Assembly: GCA_029204225.1 (NCBI GenBank) | Contig: CM055111.1 | Location: 28,790,340-28,854,339 of the forward strand | Length of the DNA stretch: 64,000 nt | Direction of reading: 5' to 3' | Source: Diphasiastrum complanatum | Taxonomy: Eukaryota; Streptophyta; Lycopodiopsida; Lycopodiales; Lycopodiaceae | Shown here: in pieces, positions 10,838 through 22,379 of the stretch | Numbering within the stretch: the stretch's first letter is position 1 | Layout: each line of letters begins with the position of its first letter | The notes under the pieces: generated by a model | Databases searched by the model: none | What the model was told of the DNA's origin: nothing | The model's input: only the letters and a program-made list of their open reading frames with translations | Program-made: the position numbers and the translations under genes

Positions 10838-12226
10838 GATGCTAGTAATGTTGGTTTGGGTGCTTTGCTTCGCCAGTCACAATGCATTACTGCTTATGAG
10901 TCGCGTCGTCTTCGCTCTTATGAGCAACATTATTTTGTGCATGAGAAAGAGCTTCTTGCTATTATCTATGCTCTTAAGAAGTGGCGCCATTATCTTTATC
11001 GAGTTCCATTTGACATTATTACTGATCACCAGTCTTTACGTTATCTATTTTCTCAACGTGACCTTAGTGATCGTCAATTTCGTTGGTTGCAGTTTTTACA
11101 GTCTTTTAATTTTTCTATATTGTATCATCCTGGTCGTGCTAACACTGCTGCTGATGCATTATCTCGTCTTCCAGCTTTGTTGAATACACTCGTTTCTACT
11201 ATTCCTACATGGTTTGATGATCTACCTGCAGCATACCTTACATGTTCTGATTTTCGTGATGTTTATAGTTCTACCCCACCTGTTTCGTCCGTCCTCATCA
11301 GGTTTACTCCATTGTTGACAACCGTCTTTATCGTTATGATTCTCTGTATTCCTAGTTCCTTGGGTATCTGTTCCCAATTGTTGTCGGATGCTCATTCCTC
11401 CCCTGTTGGGGGTCACTTTGTTTTTGAGAAGTCTTATGCTCGTCTCAAAGACCATTTCTATTGGCCCTCTCTTCGATCTGAGCTTGCTGTACTTATTCAT
11501 ACCTGCCCTTTCTGTCTTCCTAATAAGTACTCCCGTGCTAAGTCTGCTAGTTTGCTCCAGAGTTGGCCTATTCCTCGTCGCCAGTGGACTGATATATCTA
11601 TGGACTTTATCCTTGGCCTTCTCCATACCCAGCGTGGTCACGATTCATGTATGGTGGTAATTGACAAGTTCTTGAAACATGCACATTTTATACCAGTTCG
11701 CAGTACTATCACAGCAGAGCAGTGTGCACATTTGTTCCTATCAGAGATTTTCCGCCTGCATGGATTTCCTCGTACTATCCTTTTTGATCAGGATAGTAAG
11801 TTTACATCTATATTTTGGACAAAGCTTATGCCTATATTGGATGTACAACTTTTTATGGGTTCTGCTTATCATTCTGCTTCTGATGGGCAGCTGAGGTCCT
11901 TAACAGGATCTTTGAGGATTATTTACGCCATTTTGTTACTCCTTCTGGGAAGGATTGGGATCAACATTTATGTTTAGTAGAGTATAGCTATAATAGCTTT
12001 GTTAGTACCAGCACAAGTGTCTCACCATTTTTATTATTTCATGGCTATGCACCTCTTTTACCTGGCATTCCTCTCCCTCCTGAGGATACACCTGTCACAC
12101 TTGCATCTTTTCTATCAGGTGCCTGAGAGCTTATTACCCGGGCCAGTTCTCATTTACAGCATGTTCAGCAGCGTTATCAGCCCTTAGTTGATCGTCACCG
12201 CCGCCATGTTGAGTTTCAGCTTGGAG
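10823..12226 (+). pseudogene. chromovirus RNase H and integrase
   Basis: RNase H reads FLVTDASNVGLGALL, then HEKELLAIIYALKKW and ITDHQSLRYL up to ADALSRLPAL. The integrase follows: the zinc-binding part around PVGGHFVFEKSYARL and CPFC (11405-11520), first catalytic Asp in DISMDFILGL (about 11590) and the second in LFDQDSKF (about 11785). The catalytic Glu sits in a shifted frame: one base is missing at about 11891, just before GAG 11893, after which EVLNRIFEDYLRHF continues. A TGA at 12124 (probably from CGA) interrupts the C-terminal part. All defects are small apart from the polymerase deletion upstream. Confidence 0.88.
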
Positions 12227-12228
12227 AT

Positions 12229-12630
12229 ATGGTTTATCTACGCCTACGGTTTGCACGTCATCATTTTGTCCAGGGCCATGCTTCTACTGAGAAGCTTGCA
12301 CCACGTTATTATGGGCCTTATCGCATTTTGGAGGTTCTTAGTTCAGTTACATATCGCTTACAGCTTCCTGCTTCCACACGCGCTTGTGATGTATTCCATG
12401 TCAGTTTATTACGTGCTGCTTTTGAGGATGACGCTCCTTGTGATGTCGAGTTTCCTACTGCTCCAGAGTTATTTCCATTTTTACCTGCTGCTATATTACA
12501 GGTTCGTCTATACCATAGTCGACGCCGCCGGCAGATTCAGTTTTTAGTCCAGTGGAATGGTCATCCTATTGAGGAGGCCACATGGGAGCCTATTGATGTC
12601 TTTTATCATACACCATCACTTGCGGATTAG
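12229..12630 (+). pseudogene. integrase C-terminus and chromodomain
   Basis: This intact piece begins MVYLRLRFARHHFVQG, continues KLAPRYYGPYRILEV and CDVFHVSLLRAAF (the GPY/F module), and ends with a chromodomain: IQFLVQWNGHPIEEATWEP. The chromodomain places the element among chromoviruses, whose integrase tail reads histone marks to choose heterochromatic targets. The aromatic and WEP positions are kept. Confidence 0.88.
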
Positions 12631-12756
12631 GCTCGTGCTCTTGCTGCACTTGTTGATTCCTCTACATTAGATGTTGTTGTAGCTGTTGATGCACCAGGGC
12701 TTGCTGCTATTTGATCCAGTTTCTTTTTGGTAGTTTTTTTTTTTTGTGCCGGGGAG

Positions 12757-13199
12757 AGTTATGGACTCGGCTCATTACATTCGCCGCGTCCATTTATATT
12801 ACTTTACTTTATGCATAAGCAGGCCTTGGGCCCTTTTTTTATTCATTAGTGACACTTAGACTATATGGTTGGCCTTTGGCCTTATTATTCATTATTAGGC
12901 CATTTGGACATATTACTGGAGAGTGGGGGCCGTCTTGGAGGGTGCACTATTATCCCTCCCAGTTGGGCCTTAGCCACCGGAAGCTTCCTTTTAGGGCTTC
13001 CTCTTGGCCATAAGTAGGGAAACTGTGTCATTTGTTATTCAGCTGATGATATTGATCTCTCTCTTTAGCCTCCTTAATCTCTCTCTTTCCTGCTTTCTAG
13101 GGTTAAGTCTTGCTTATGTGTTGCTTTCATAGCTTAAGTCTTGCTTATGTGCTGCTTTCATAGCTTAGCTCTAGATCAACTGTGGCTCTATTCGTAACT
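12757..13199 (+). repeat. 3' LTR of the chromovirus
   Basis: This 443-bp copy matches 7988-8420. It is preceded by GGGGAG (12751-12756), the end of a polypurine tract after a T run, and is followed by the ATCCA duplication. It has a longer version of the internal CTTATGTG...CATAG repeat and only scattered substitutions. Confidence 0.92.
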
Positions 13200-13204
13200 A
13201 TCCA

Positions 13205-13929
13205 CCACCCCCTCCTACCCCTCTGTAGCACATGGTAGGCCAGGTTGTTGGTCTTGGCAAATTCTGTTATTGTGTGGTCAGCTTAAATAAGCCTAATGTT
13301 TATTCTAGTCGATTGTTTGCAATGATTGCTTGTCTCTATCTTACATCTGTAGTTGCTTTCTTTCTGTTGAGAGTGCAGCCCACTGCTTTGTGAGCTGGGA
13401 GAGTTAAAAATTGAAATATGATAGGGGAAAAGCTTTTGTTTGCAAGCTGAGAAGATTTAGGGTCAAAATCAGATTCACAGCATCTTACAATGTGCTATGG
13501 TACCCTGTCTTTAGGGGTCGTATGCATATCATTGGAAGCTCCTATTTAATCTTCTTGCAAATTGGCCCTCAAATTAGAAAATGACTTCTTATGGGTCGGC
13601 CTGATACTCTTTTGGCGCCTCAATGATCATAATGGCTTTTGGAGCTCTTTGGCAAGTCAAAGTAGTTATCTAATTGGAGTGTGGTATTCATCTTCATTAC
13701 TATTTTTCTATTGTACACTGTGTCCTCATTAATGCAACGAATCACAGTTGACTCTCAACAAAATCAATAAGCACTGCATTAATCAATTTGGGGAAGCATT
13801 GACTTGCCAACTATTCAAGTATTCGTTCCTATCTTGTGGGAAGTTGTTTTTGCTTCAGTTTATCTAGATAAGAAATTGCTTTACTTCAATTTAGCAGAAG
13901 GTTAGGCTTTCTCCTTGAGGAGGGCCCTG
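13205..13929. other. intron sequence, nothing recognised
   Basis: This is a unique-looking AT-rich stretch of the TIM9 intron. No gene or repeat was made out. Confidence 0.4.
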
Positions 13930-14125
13930 TCACCTTAGAAACCTGTTCCGACCCAAACCACTCGGAACGTACTGTACGTTACAGAACGTACTGGGTCGGA
14001 ACGTGGTACTAAGTTGAGAAAAAAATACATCATATTTTCCTTTGTTAAATATTTACTAATTTTTTTTTTTTTTTTTTTGGTAACGTTTCGCATTCTGGAG
14101 TGCATTCCATTCTGGAACGGGCAAC
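13930..14125. repeat. word-array island with central poly-T
   Basis: The word GGAACGTACTG and its variants (including inverted copies such as GTACGTTAC and GGGTCGGAACG) crowd 13945-14005, then an AT stretch with an 18-T run (about 14061-14078), then ATTCTGGA-type words at 14092-14120. The arrangement (words, T run, related words) resembles the GC-rich island at 14670. I know no family for it. Confidence 0.4.
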
Positions 14126-14669
14126 TAAGCTTGTCACCCACTATTGATTTTCACGTACTTTCTTCACCTGTATGTAGATAAATTTTATCTAGAATGAATA
14201 GTTATAAACAAACAAAAATCAAGTTTTAAAGGGGTAAATTGAATTATTGTGCTTTTCATTAGAGAGTCTCTTGTTGGCATCCCTATTGAAAACTGCAGTA
14301 TTGTCAATGTGCAGATATAAGGCAATATACCTTTGTACTGAAGTATAAATGTTGAGATAATATGCTGCATATTTATCTTGATAATCAGGATCATATAATT
14401 TCGAAGCTAAGCATGTGCAAACAGTAGTTTATGAGTACCAGCTTGGATCCATTGTCATGACAAGCTGACGTGAAAAATGATAGAAAACTATTTGGAGAAA
14501 AATGCTAAGAAGCCCGAAGCTCGTACTGTCTTTTGTTATCCTGATTTTCCTGGGTAGAAGTATGATTCACTTATTAATGTTTATATCAAAATGCTGCACT
14601 TGAGAATGTACTTCTTTTTCAGTTGGGAAAATAGTACCTTTTGATGCTCATAAACTAGATTATATATCA

Positions 14670-14905
14670 TGGAGTCGGAAGGTGCGCGTCCGGGCCGGAC
14701 GTGGGCAATCCGTGTCCGCGTCCGGCGTCCGGACCCGGACCCGTCCGACCCCCGGACGCGGGGTCGGACGCGTCCATATTTTTTTTATTTTTTTTATTTT
14801 TTTAACACAAAAAAAAAAAAATAGCGGACGTGTCCGGGGACCCGGACGCACCCCTGGCGCGTGCGCGCCCGGACGCAGACGCGTCCGGGGTCCGCCACCT
14901 TAGTC
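14670..14905. repeat. GC-rich CGGACG/CGTCCG word island split by poly-T/poly-A
   Basis: In otherwise AT-rich intron, about 235 bp are packed with CGTCCGG, CCGGACG and GGACGCGTCC words in both orientations. The halves (14680-14778 and 14823-14900) flank a T-rich then A-rich centre, so the strand can fold back strongly. Open frames here code for Arg/Gly/Pro repeats and are not credible genes. Nature unknown; it could be a small non-autonomous element. Confidence 0.5.
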
Positions 14906-15259
14906 ATGGACACAAAACATGTAAAGAAACAGATACTAAGCAGAAATTTTATTAGAACATAAAGTCAGTTTTGTTAAATTGACTTGTGGCCAGATGCAGA
15001 CTTGTTTAATCCTAGATTGCTCATCATTCGGGCCCTGAGTAACTGTGAAGGGCTTGAATATAATAATAGCTTTTCAAAGAAAAGTCCTGTTGGGAGTTTT
15101 TATCTGATTCGTTTTGGATTTTGTGGTAGAGCTGACAGAAAAATGACACATTATTGTCAATTCAGCTGGTTCTAGAGTGTTGAGTGCTATTGTGGCCTGG
15201 TTACTACAACTTGAGAGAAAATTCTCTGAAATATATCTTTTTATGGGGCATGGTTGCAG

Positions 15260-15446
15260 TTTAAAAATGTACAACCTGCTTGTGGAGAGGTGCTTTACAC
15301 ATTGTGTGGATAGCTTTCGACGCAAGACCCTCGATAAACAGGAGGAGACCTGTGTTCGTCGATGTGCAGAGAAATTTTTAAAACATTCCATGCGTGTTAG
15401 CATGAGATTTGCAGAGCTAAACCAAGGAAGCCCTACACCAGACTAA
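15260..15446 (+). CDS. TIM9: TIM9 exon 2 (twin CX3C region)
   Basis: The exon starts at 15260 after TTGCAG and completes the Ser codon, giving SLKMYNLLVERCFTHCVDSF, then RRKTLDKQEETCVRRCAEKF, LKHSMRVSMRFAELNQ and the end GSPTPD before TAA at 15444. The two CX3C motifs (CFTHC and CVRRC) form the disulphide-locked helical hairpin after oxidation by Mia40 in the intermembrane space. With exon 1 the protein is 94 residues, the normal length for plant Tim9. A longer open frame starting at 15177 runs from intron sequence and is not the real start. Downstream sequence to about 15650 probably holds the 3' UTR. Confidence 0.95.
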
Positions 15447-16922
<1,476 letters not shown>

Positions 16923-16929
16923 ATAGAAG

Positions 16930-17234
16930 CATTGATTTTTTGTGTTGAAAATTTGTTCTCACATCTGTTGCTAGATTTCATAGGTTGGATCAATATCTGT
17001 GTTAGATTCTAGATTGAGATAGTAAGCAACAGCACAGTGAGAGATTAACATCTTCCAATTATGCAATGTGGAAGATTAGAATGGAATCATTATTGATTCT
17101 ACAGGACGTAATGGATATTGTGAGTGGAGCTGAAGAAGAACCCGCTGTACCTAATGAAGCTGTAGCATTTCACAAAAGAATCAGAATTGCCCTTCATTTT
17201 ATAAAAATGAATGTTGAATCCATTATCACAATTA
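16930..17234 (+). pseudogene. Ty1/copia leader and gag start, chimeric copy 1
   Basis: This stretch closely matches 39115-39468: leader sequence, then a gag N-terminus reading NYAMWKIRMESLLILQDVMD and AVAFHKRIRIALHFIKMN (a UBN2/DUF4219-type gag). Relative to the other copy it lacks about 60 bp around the start codon, so it cannot be translated from the normal ATG. At 17235 it passes into LTR-X sequence at the same joint as the other copy. Confidence 0.75.
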
Positions 17235-17577
17235 GGAGTAGGACGAGTTTGGCCTCTTCTTATAGAGCCATAAACATTTTGGGCACATAGCCATGCATAG
17301 CCCTAAGTTCCCTATATATAGATTGACTTAGAATAGAGTCCTATGCATGGACCAACTATTCATAGAATTGCTATTGATAACTCTACACATGCATACACTG
17401 ACTGTCTCATACCTTGTCTAAACTCCATTTAGTGTGTTCTGGGCCTCACAAGGATATTAGTTACTTTCGGGTCACATCCAGTATGATGTGGCATAACTGA
17501 CAACTTGATTTACTGGAGTACCGTATATCCAAGACTAGGAGTACACTGAATCCTACTTACTGGTCATGGACATAACA
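17235..17577 (-). repeat. LTR-X fragment (gypsy, minus orientation), 3' LTR
   Basis: It matches 39469-39794 and, over its left half, 36636-36816. On the minus strand the LTR begins TGTTATGTCCATGACC at 17577. A purine tract (AAGGAGGGAAGAA, minus strand, 17578-17590) sits against it, so this is the 3' LTR of a minus-strand element whose interior lies to the right. Confidence 0.7.
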
Positions 17578-17590
17578 TTCTTCCCTCCTT
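17578..17590 (-). promoter_or_regulatory. polypurine tract of the LTR-X element
   Basis: On the minus strand AAGGAGGGAAGAA immediately precedes the LTR start. It would prime plus-strand DNA synthesis. Confidence 0.6.
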
Positions 17591-20500
17591 AAACTGTTTC
17601 TATCCTTAGAAACTCTCTAAACATGAAAGGATAACAGGAACAGTTCTTTTAACTTTAAATATCAACCTAGAAAATTATTATTCTTAGTCTAATTTTCACA
17701 TCAAACAAGTACTCAGAGATAAACCTATTTCAAATTGTTAATCTCTGCTCTGGAGTACAACTCAGGTTTGAAAAATACACTAAGCGATAAATTTTTCCAT
17801 CTGGGTTACATTCATCACAAGTTAGTAACATCGCCTTCACGTAAAATACTTACATGAAACACTGGGTGAAATAACCTAACTCAGGAGGCTAAAGTTAAAG
17901 AAATAATAAAATAATTATAATTACAGTATGAAATTTGGATACAATTACTAATGATCTGAGCCCCTTTCTTAACTAAGGAATACTCTATTCCAAGAATACT
18001 GTATATCCAATGCTCATAATTTCAACTAATGAACCCTAATAATTCACTAATCATGCATCTTACAAGCAATATAATTCAAAAACCATCAGTTCCCGGTAAA
18101 TCTACATCACACTGATCGTTTTACCAATTAACTTCATCCTGGAGTAATCAACTACTCAAGTTAATTGCCTATGATTCAGAAATCTCAAATGTCTAGGTGA
18201 AGAATTCAATTATACATGTATAACACCACATTTAGATCCTTATCCAAATCATTTATTAGTTAACTCATAAATCTTCCCTAGAAAGATCCGTTAACTCTGC
18301 AAGTATCTGTCAAAACAATATTTGATCATATGTTCATGTTCACCGACTAGGTTAAGTGCACCAAATAACTCTAGTAACTAGGATTACACAGTAGATTCAT
18401 ACAAGATTAATCGTGCACATATGAGAATAATCTCACTATGACCCAGTACATAAACAAATTCTTATCTGGCAGATTCCTCTAGAACCCACATATGTTATTC
18501 ACATATCTCACTGAGATCTTGTAACTCAGCTACAAAATATTTTCTATTCTCATGAGTAAATAACATATCCGGGAAATCTCTGAGACGAATAAAATTCACT
18601 CTCAGCAGTTTTCCAATCCCACTTACATCTAATTACATAATTTCTCCACTGATTAACCCCTCTCTGATCCTAGTACTTAAACTAAGATTAGGTTAATCCA
18701 ATATAGAACTCTTAGACTTAAATTCTGATCAAACTTACTTCTATTCCAATCAAAATGAAATTAGTAACTTTTGATCTCTTACTGTACTACTAATAGATAA
18801 TGATTTAAATTCCAAACCTGTTCTAGTTCCAGATTGTCCACACAATCCCTAGAAAATTTATCTTATTCGAAAAGTTCCAATTAGGTATCTTACTCTGAAT
18901 TTGTCCTAAATTACTTTCAGACCAAATCTCATTTCTATACCGCAGTTGGTTTTCTTCCGAAAACTATGCAACCAACAGATTCCCAAATAGAATTTTATCC
19001 CATCACTTCACCCCTCCTTTTAAGGAAATTATAAATTTCCATAAAAGTTAACTGAAAAGATGATATATGAAAATATCTAAATCCTAGAAAAGTCAATAAT
19101 AAGTGCTTCCACTAAAGGATTCACCGTATTACATATAGGACTTCTCCTTCAAATATTTTCAGTCTGAGTGATAGATACTACTATTTCATCGAAATCCATT
19201 TATGCAACAAAGATATTCTATGGCTTAAGAAATTGAAACATTTCAACCTTAGAATTAATCTGAATTCCAAGTCTATTCACACAAGTAGTAATTTATATGA
19301 CATAAAAGTCTTTCAGAAGAAGAACTTCTTGTTGGAAAGAATCATATAAATCAGTCTGATATCCTATATTTGAGAAATTACTAAGAAATAAAGGATTAAT
19401 TAAGAGAGCGAGAAATAGATTTGCGGGCCTCTGATTTTGTAAATAATGAGATACCATATTAGGATCTAAATTTAAAACCTCAAATTTTTCCAAAATACTC
19501 CACATTTGATCGAATGGTTTTCTTCTCCCCCATATCGCGACTAGGTACTAAAACACACCATTGATCATAAGATCTTTACAGTCCTAGAATTTTCTTTCCA
19601 AAATCATTGACGTCCCATACCATCAGCTTTTCCTTCCAGAAAACCCTTACCTGTCTTATCTGACATTCTAGAGATCCACGGATCATCTAGCTGTCCTACA
19701 ATCACTATAGGAAATTATCTCTTGTTCCCGAAACACTGGAGAATCCCATTTATTTGGATGATTGGCATGCCTATCAGATGGATACCCAAATTTCACATTT
19801 GATTATGTGACTTAGACAGAAGAATTAACATGGTTCAATATTACATCCTGATCCTTTCTGGTTAATGATAAGCTTCAAACCCCTACTGATGCATCAAATC
19901 TAGGGACAAGCTTCTGTCAACTAACAGATCCAATGTAATCCACATATTAAATTCCACTTCTAACCTCACAATTGACATCCAAAATCGCGGATAACTCAAT
20001 GGTTACAAAGATATCAGTTACGAATTCAACTGAATGAATTCTAACCAGGAAATTAATAACCAGTATTAAGCAATAATTTATAGGGATTACCAAAATCCTA
20101 ATTGCGAAATACATTTTCCGATCACACTTACTACCTCTAATGTCCACTCTTCTTCCCTCCTGAAAATTTTCAGTTCCCTGAAAATCTATTTCAGCTAAGG
20201 TACCAAGAAGACGTAATGACATTAGTAAATGTTTAAAAACTATTTACTGTAGGAAAAAGTCCAAAACAATTTCATTTCTGTCCTATACTTGGGCTAAATA
20301 TCTGATATATCAAAAATCATTTACTAGTATGTGAAACTGTACTAATCTGATCTTTTGAATATAATTCACCATAGGATTTTACTGGAAATGAAATCCGTTA
20401 TGTAATTCCTATATTACAAATTTTCAAACAAGTTGGACTGTTCTTCCTTTTTATTGACTGGTTTGGCATTATTCCGTTAATATTGGCAAAACCTATCCAA

Positions 20501-21142
20501 ACGTAGAATATGAAATTACATGAATGAAAATCCCACCAATAGGATTTTCAATAATTTTTGAACCGTATCCTGTCAGATTTATTGACTAGATAAAGAATAC
20601 TATTGACACTCATCCAATCTGGTCAGTTCATATTGTTTGACGATTTAATTCAAATTTAACGAGTATCTTGCACAAAAGTTCACTTGACTGATTTCTAGCG
20701 ATCAACATCGATTAGAAAACTTGCCAGACAAGTAATTAATTTCCAATTTTTACCAAATTGAAATTCAATAAAAAAATAATAAATTCAAATTTTAACTTTC
20801 AATTTGGGAGTTCCCAACTCCAAAGTTAAAAAATGACAACACAGTAAAAACTGTTGGCAATTCATTGCGGTTCCTTCTGTCAATTTTAACTTATCTATCA
20901 CCGAGAAATAATTTAGACTTAGTGAAAACACCGTGATCAATTTCTGATTGATAAACTCAGTTTAATCAATTCACTAATCTAAATTGATTCCATAGATAAC
21001 AAAAAAATGACCGAAATTTTGATTTTTTTTCGAAAATCTTTAGATTTGCTTCATTTTACATAATTCGAAAATTCTGACAAAAATACTGTTAGTACAAAAG
21101 GCAATCGAAGTTGAAAAAATCGAAACACTGTCCGATTCCTAA
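17591..21142 (-). other. ORF-poor 3.5-kb stretch, probably decayed interior of an LTR-X element
   Basis: No frame here encodes a recognisable protein; the longest are about 70-90 residues. The left edge is a polypurine tract and LTR. The last few hundred bases (about 20750-21142) resemble 34700-34970, the leader next to the gag start of the better LTR-X copy, with shared tracts of AATCGAA-type sequence. I infer a heavily decayed element on the minus strand. It ends where the next gypsy LTR starts. Confidence 0.45.
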
Positions 21143-22365
21143 TGTTACTAACCCAATATTAACTGTGTGCTATGTGTCCTCTGTTTATGAATGGATGCTA
21201 CAGCTTATTTTTGATGTTTGATGCTCGAATTATGGTATACAGTGGTGATTCTTTTCAAACTTGTGATGATTTTGTAGTCTAATCTCTTCCGATGGTTTTA
21301 CATGAAGCTTGATTCTCAATTGCAAATCAATCTCAACATGTTGAAATCTATTGGAAACTAGTGTAATCTGTCACAAATCAAATGAACATAAAACCCTCTA
21401 TGGGCATATGAACATAAAAACCCTATAAGGTGCCAATTACAATTGACTACTAGTGGTTCCTTCTTAGGTGAATGTTGCTATGGGGGTGTATGGATGCATA
21501 TGGCTCTGTGCGAGCATTTATAGTTGACCTCAAACTTCCATCAACTATTGTCTATAGATAGCTGACCAGTATTAAAGAGCCAATACATAGAATCTTTGTG
21601 AAATATACAAGTAAATTGAACCAGTTCCATGACACAAAGACCGGCCTATCCCCTTGGCATGCATATGGATATACAAAATCTAGCCCTAGGCGAGTAGAAG
21701 AATATTAGCCTAGTTAGAGGAGTCACCAATATGTGGTTCATGAGTTGAATGCATGCGGTGAGGTTGTATCCCACCTACCTTGTTAAAAGCAGATTTGTTG
21801 GTGTTAGCCTCAGGTGCAAAATTCTACATGCAATATTGCTGAAAGCCCCATTTATAACGTCCCCCAAGACCTCCAATTAGGATTGAGCATCGAGAACACA
21901 ATAAGGGAGTGTTGGACGAAACCGTCCCAACCAAACCTAGACCATCCGATCTAGCCCCCGAGCACTAGGGAGTATGGCAAAACTCTATGATATGAAGCGC
22001 TTACCAATCCGACAATATAACGACCGCAGACTCTCAATGAATCCTATGGACACAGGAGAGGGTATATGTAGAGAGTAGCTCCCCCCTGCCTGTCCATGCA
22101 CTGAATCCACATGTAAACATGCTATCAACTCATGCCTAACTCCCATGCATGTCCACTGCATGTAGGTACCCCTAACTCATAATAGCAAAGACCCATGCAT
22201 AGATACAGTGCATGTACATCCTATCCAATACTAGGATGCAACACACATGCCTATACTGCATGCAGGCATAGCCTAAGATCCTACTTAGCTATTATCCAAA
22301 TTAGGTCTAGTCCCTACGTCTAAGGTAGCCCTCCAATGGTACAAACTTCCATTAGGGCCGTAACA
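21143..22365 (-). repeat. putative 3' LTR of a second gypsy element (about 1.2 kb)
   Basis: The right edge is firm: GTAACA at 22365 is followed by CCTCCCCTC (22368-22376), a polypurine tract on the minus strand, and then the chromodomain-containing tail. The left edge is proposed at TGTTAC 21143, giving TGTTAC...GTAACA ends. The partner LTR is absent, so the left edge is unproven. Confidence 0.5.
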
Positions 22366-22379
22366 TACCTCCCCTCTTA

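Larger units (their letters stand above)
7983..13204 (+). mobile_element. chromovirus (Ty3/gypsy) 7988-13199 with 5-bp target duplication
   Basis: Two LTRs (433 and 443 bp) bound a 4.3-kb interior. The ATCCA target duplication is intact at 7983-7987 and 13200-13204. LTRs begin AGTTAT and end GTAACT, so the ends are AGTTA...TAACT rather than TG...CA. A tRNA-Met-type primer site follows the 5' LTR directly and a purine tract precedes the 3' LTR. The interior keeps gag, RNase H, integrase and a chromodomain, but the catalytic core of reverse transcriptase is missing and stops are frequent. By eye the LTRs differ at only a handful of positions plus a 20-odd-bp repeat variant, so insertion looks recent while coding capacity is gone. 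The copy was probably moved by enzymes supplied in trans. Confidence 0.92.
5570..15259 (+). other. TIM9: TIM9 intron 1, 9690 bp, filled with transposons
   Basis: The intron has a GT donor (5570) and an acceptor TTGCAG ending at 15259; phase is 2. It contains about 1.3 kb of unrecognised sequence (5570-6870), an old gypsy gag-protease fragment on the minus strand, a 5.2-kb chromovirus in the sense direction, and about 2 kb with two odd word-array islands (13930-14125 and 14670-14905). The sense-oriented LTR pair brings its own promoter and polyadenylation signals into the transcript, so TIM9 must tolerate or skip them. Confidence 0.85.

Noticed and set aside
14660-14903. Arg/Gly/Pro-rich proteins on both strands
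   Set aside because: Composition follows the CGTCCGG words; both strands look equally 'coding', there is no family match, and poly-Lys/Phe runs come from A/T tracts.
15177-15259. Start of TIM9 at 15177, giving an N-terminus MLSAIVAWLLQ
   Set aside because: This is intron sequence read through; exon 1 at 5472 supplies the conserved N-terminal helix and the splice phase fits exactly.
17591-21142. Host gene with many small exons
   Set aside because: No conserved peptide was found on either strand, and the borders are retroelement LTR and leader sequence.
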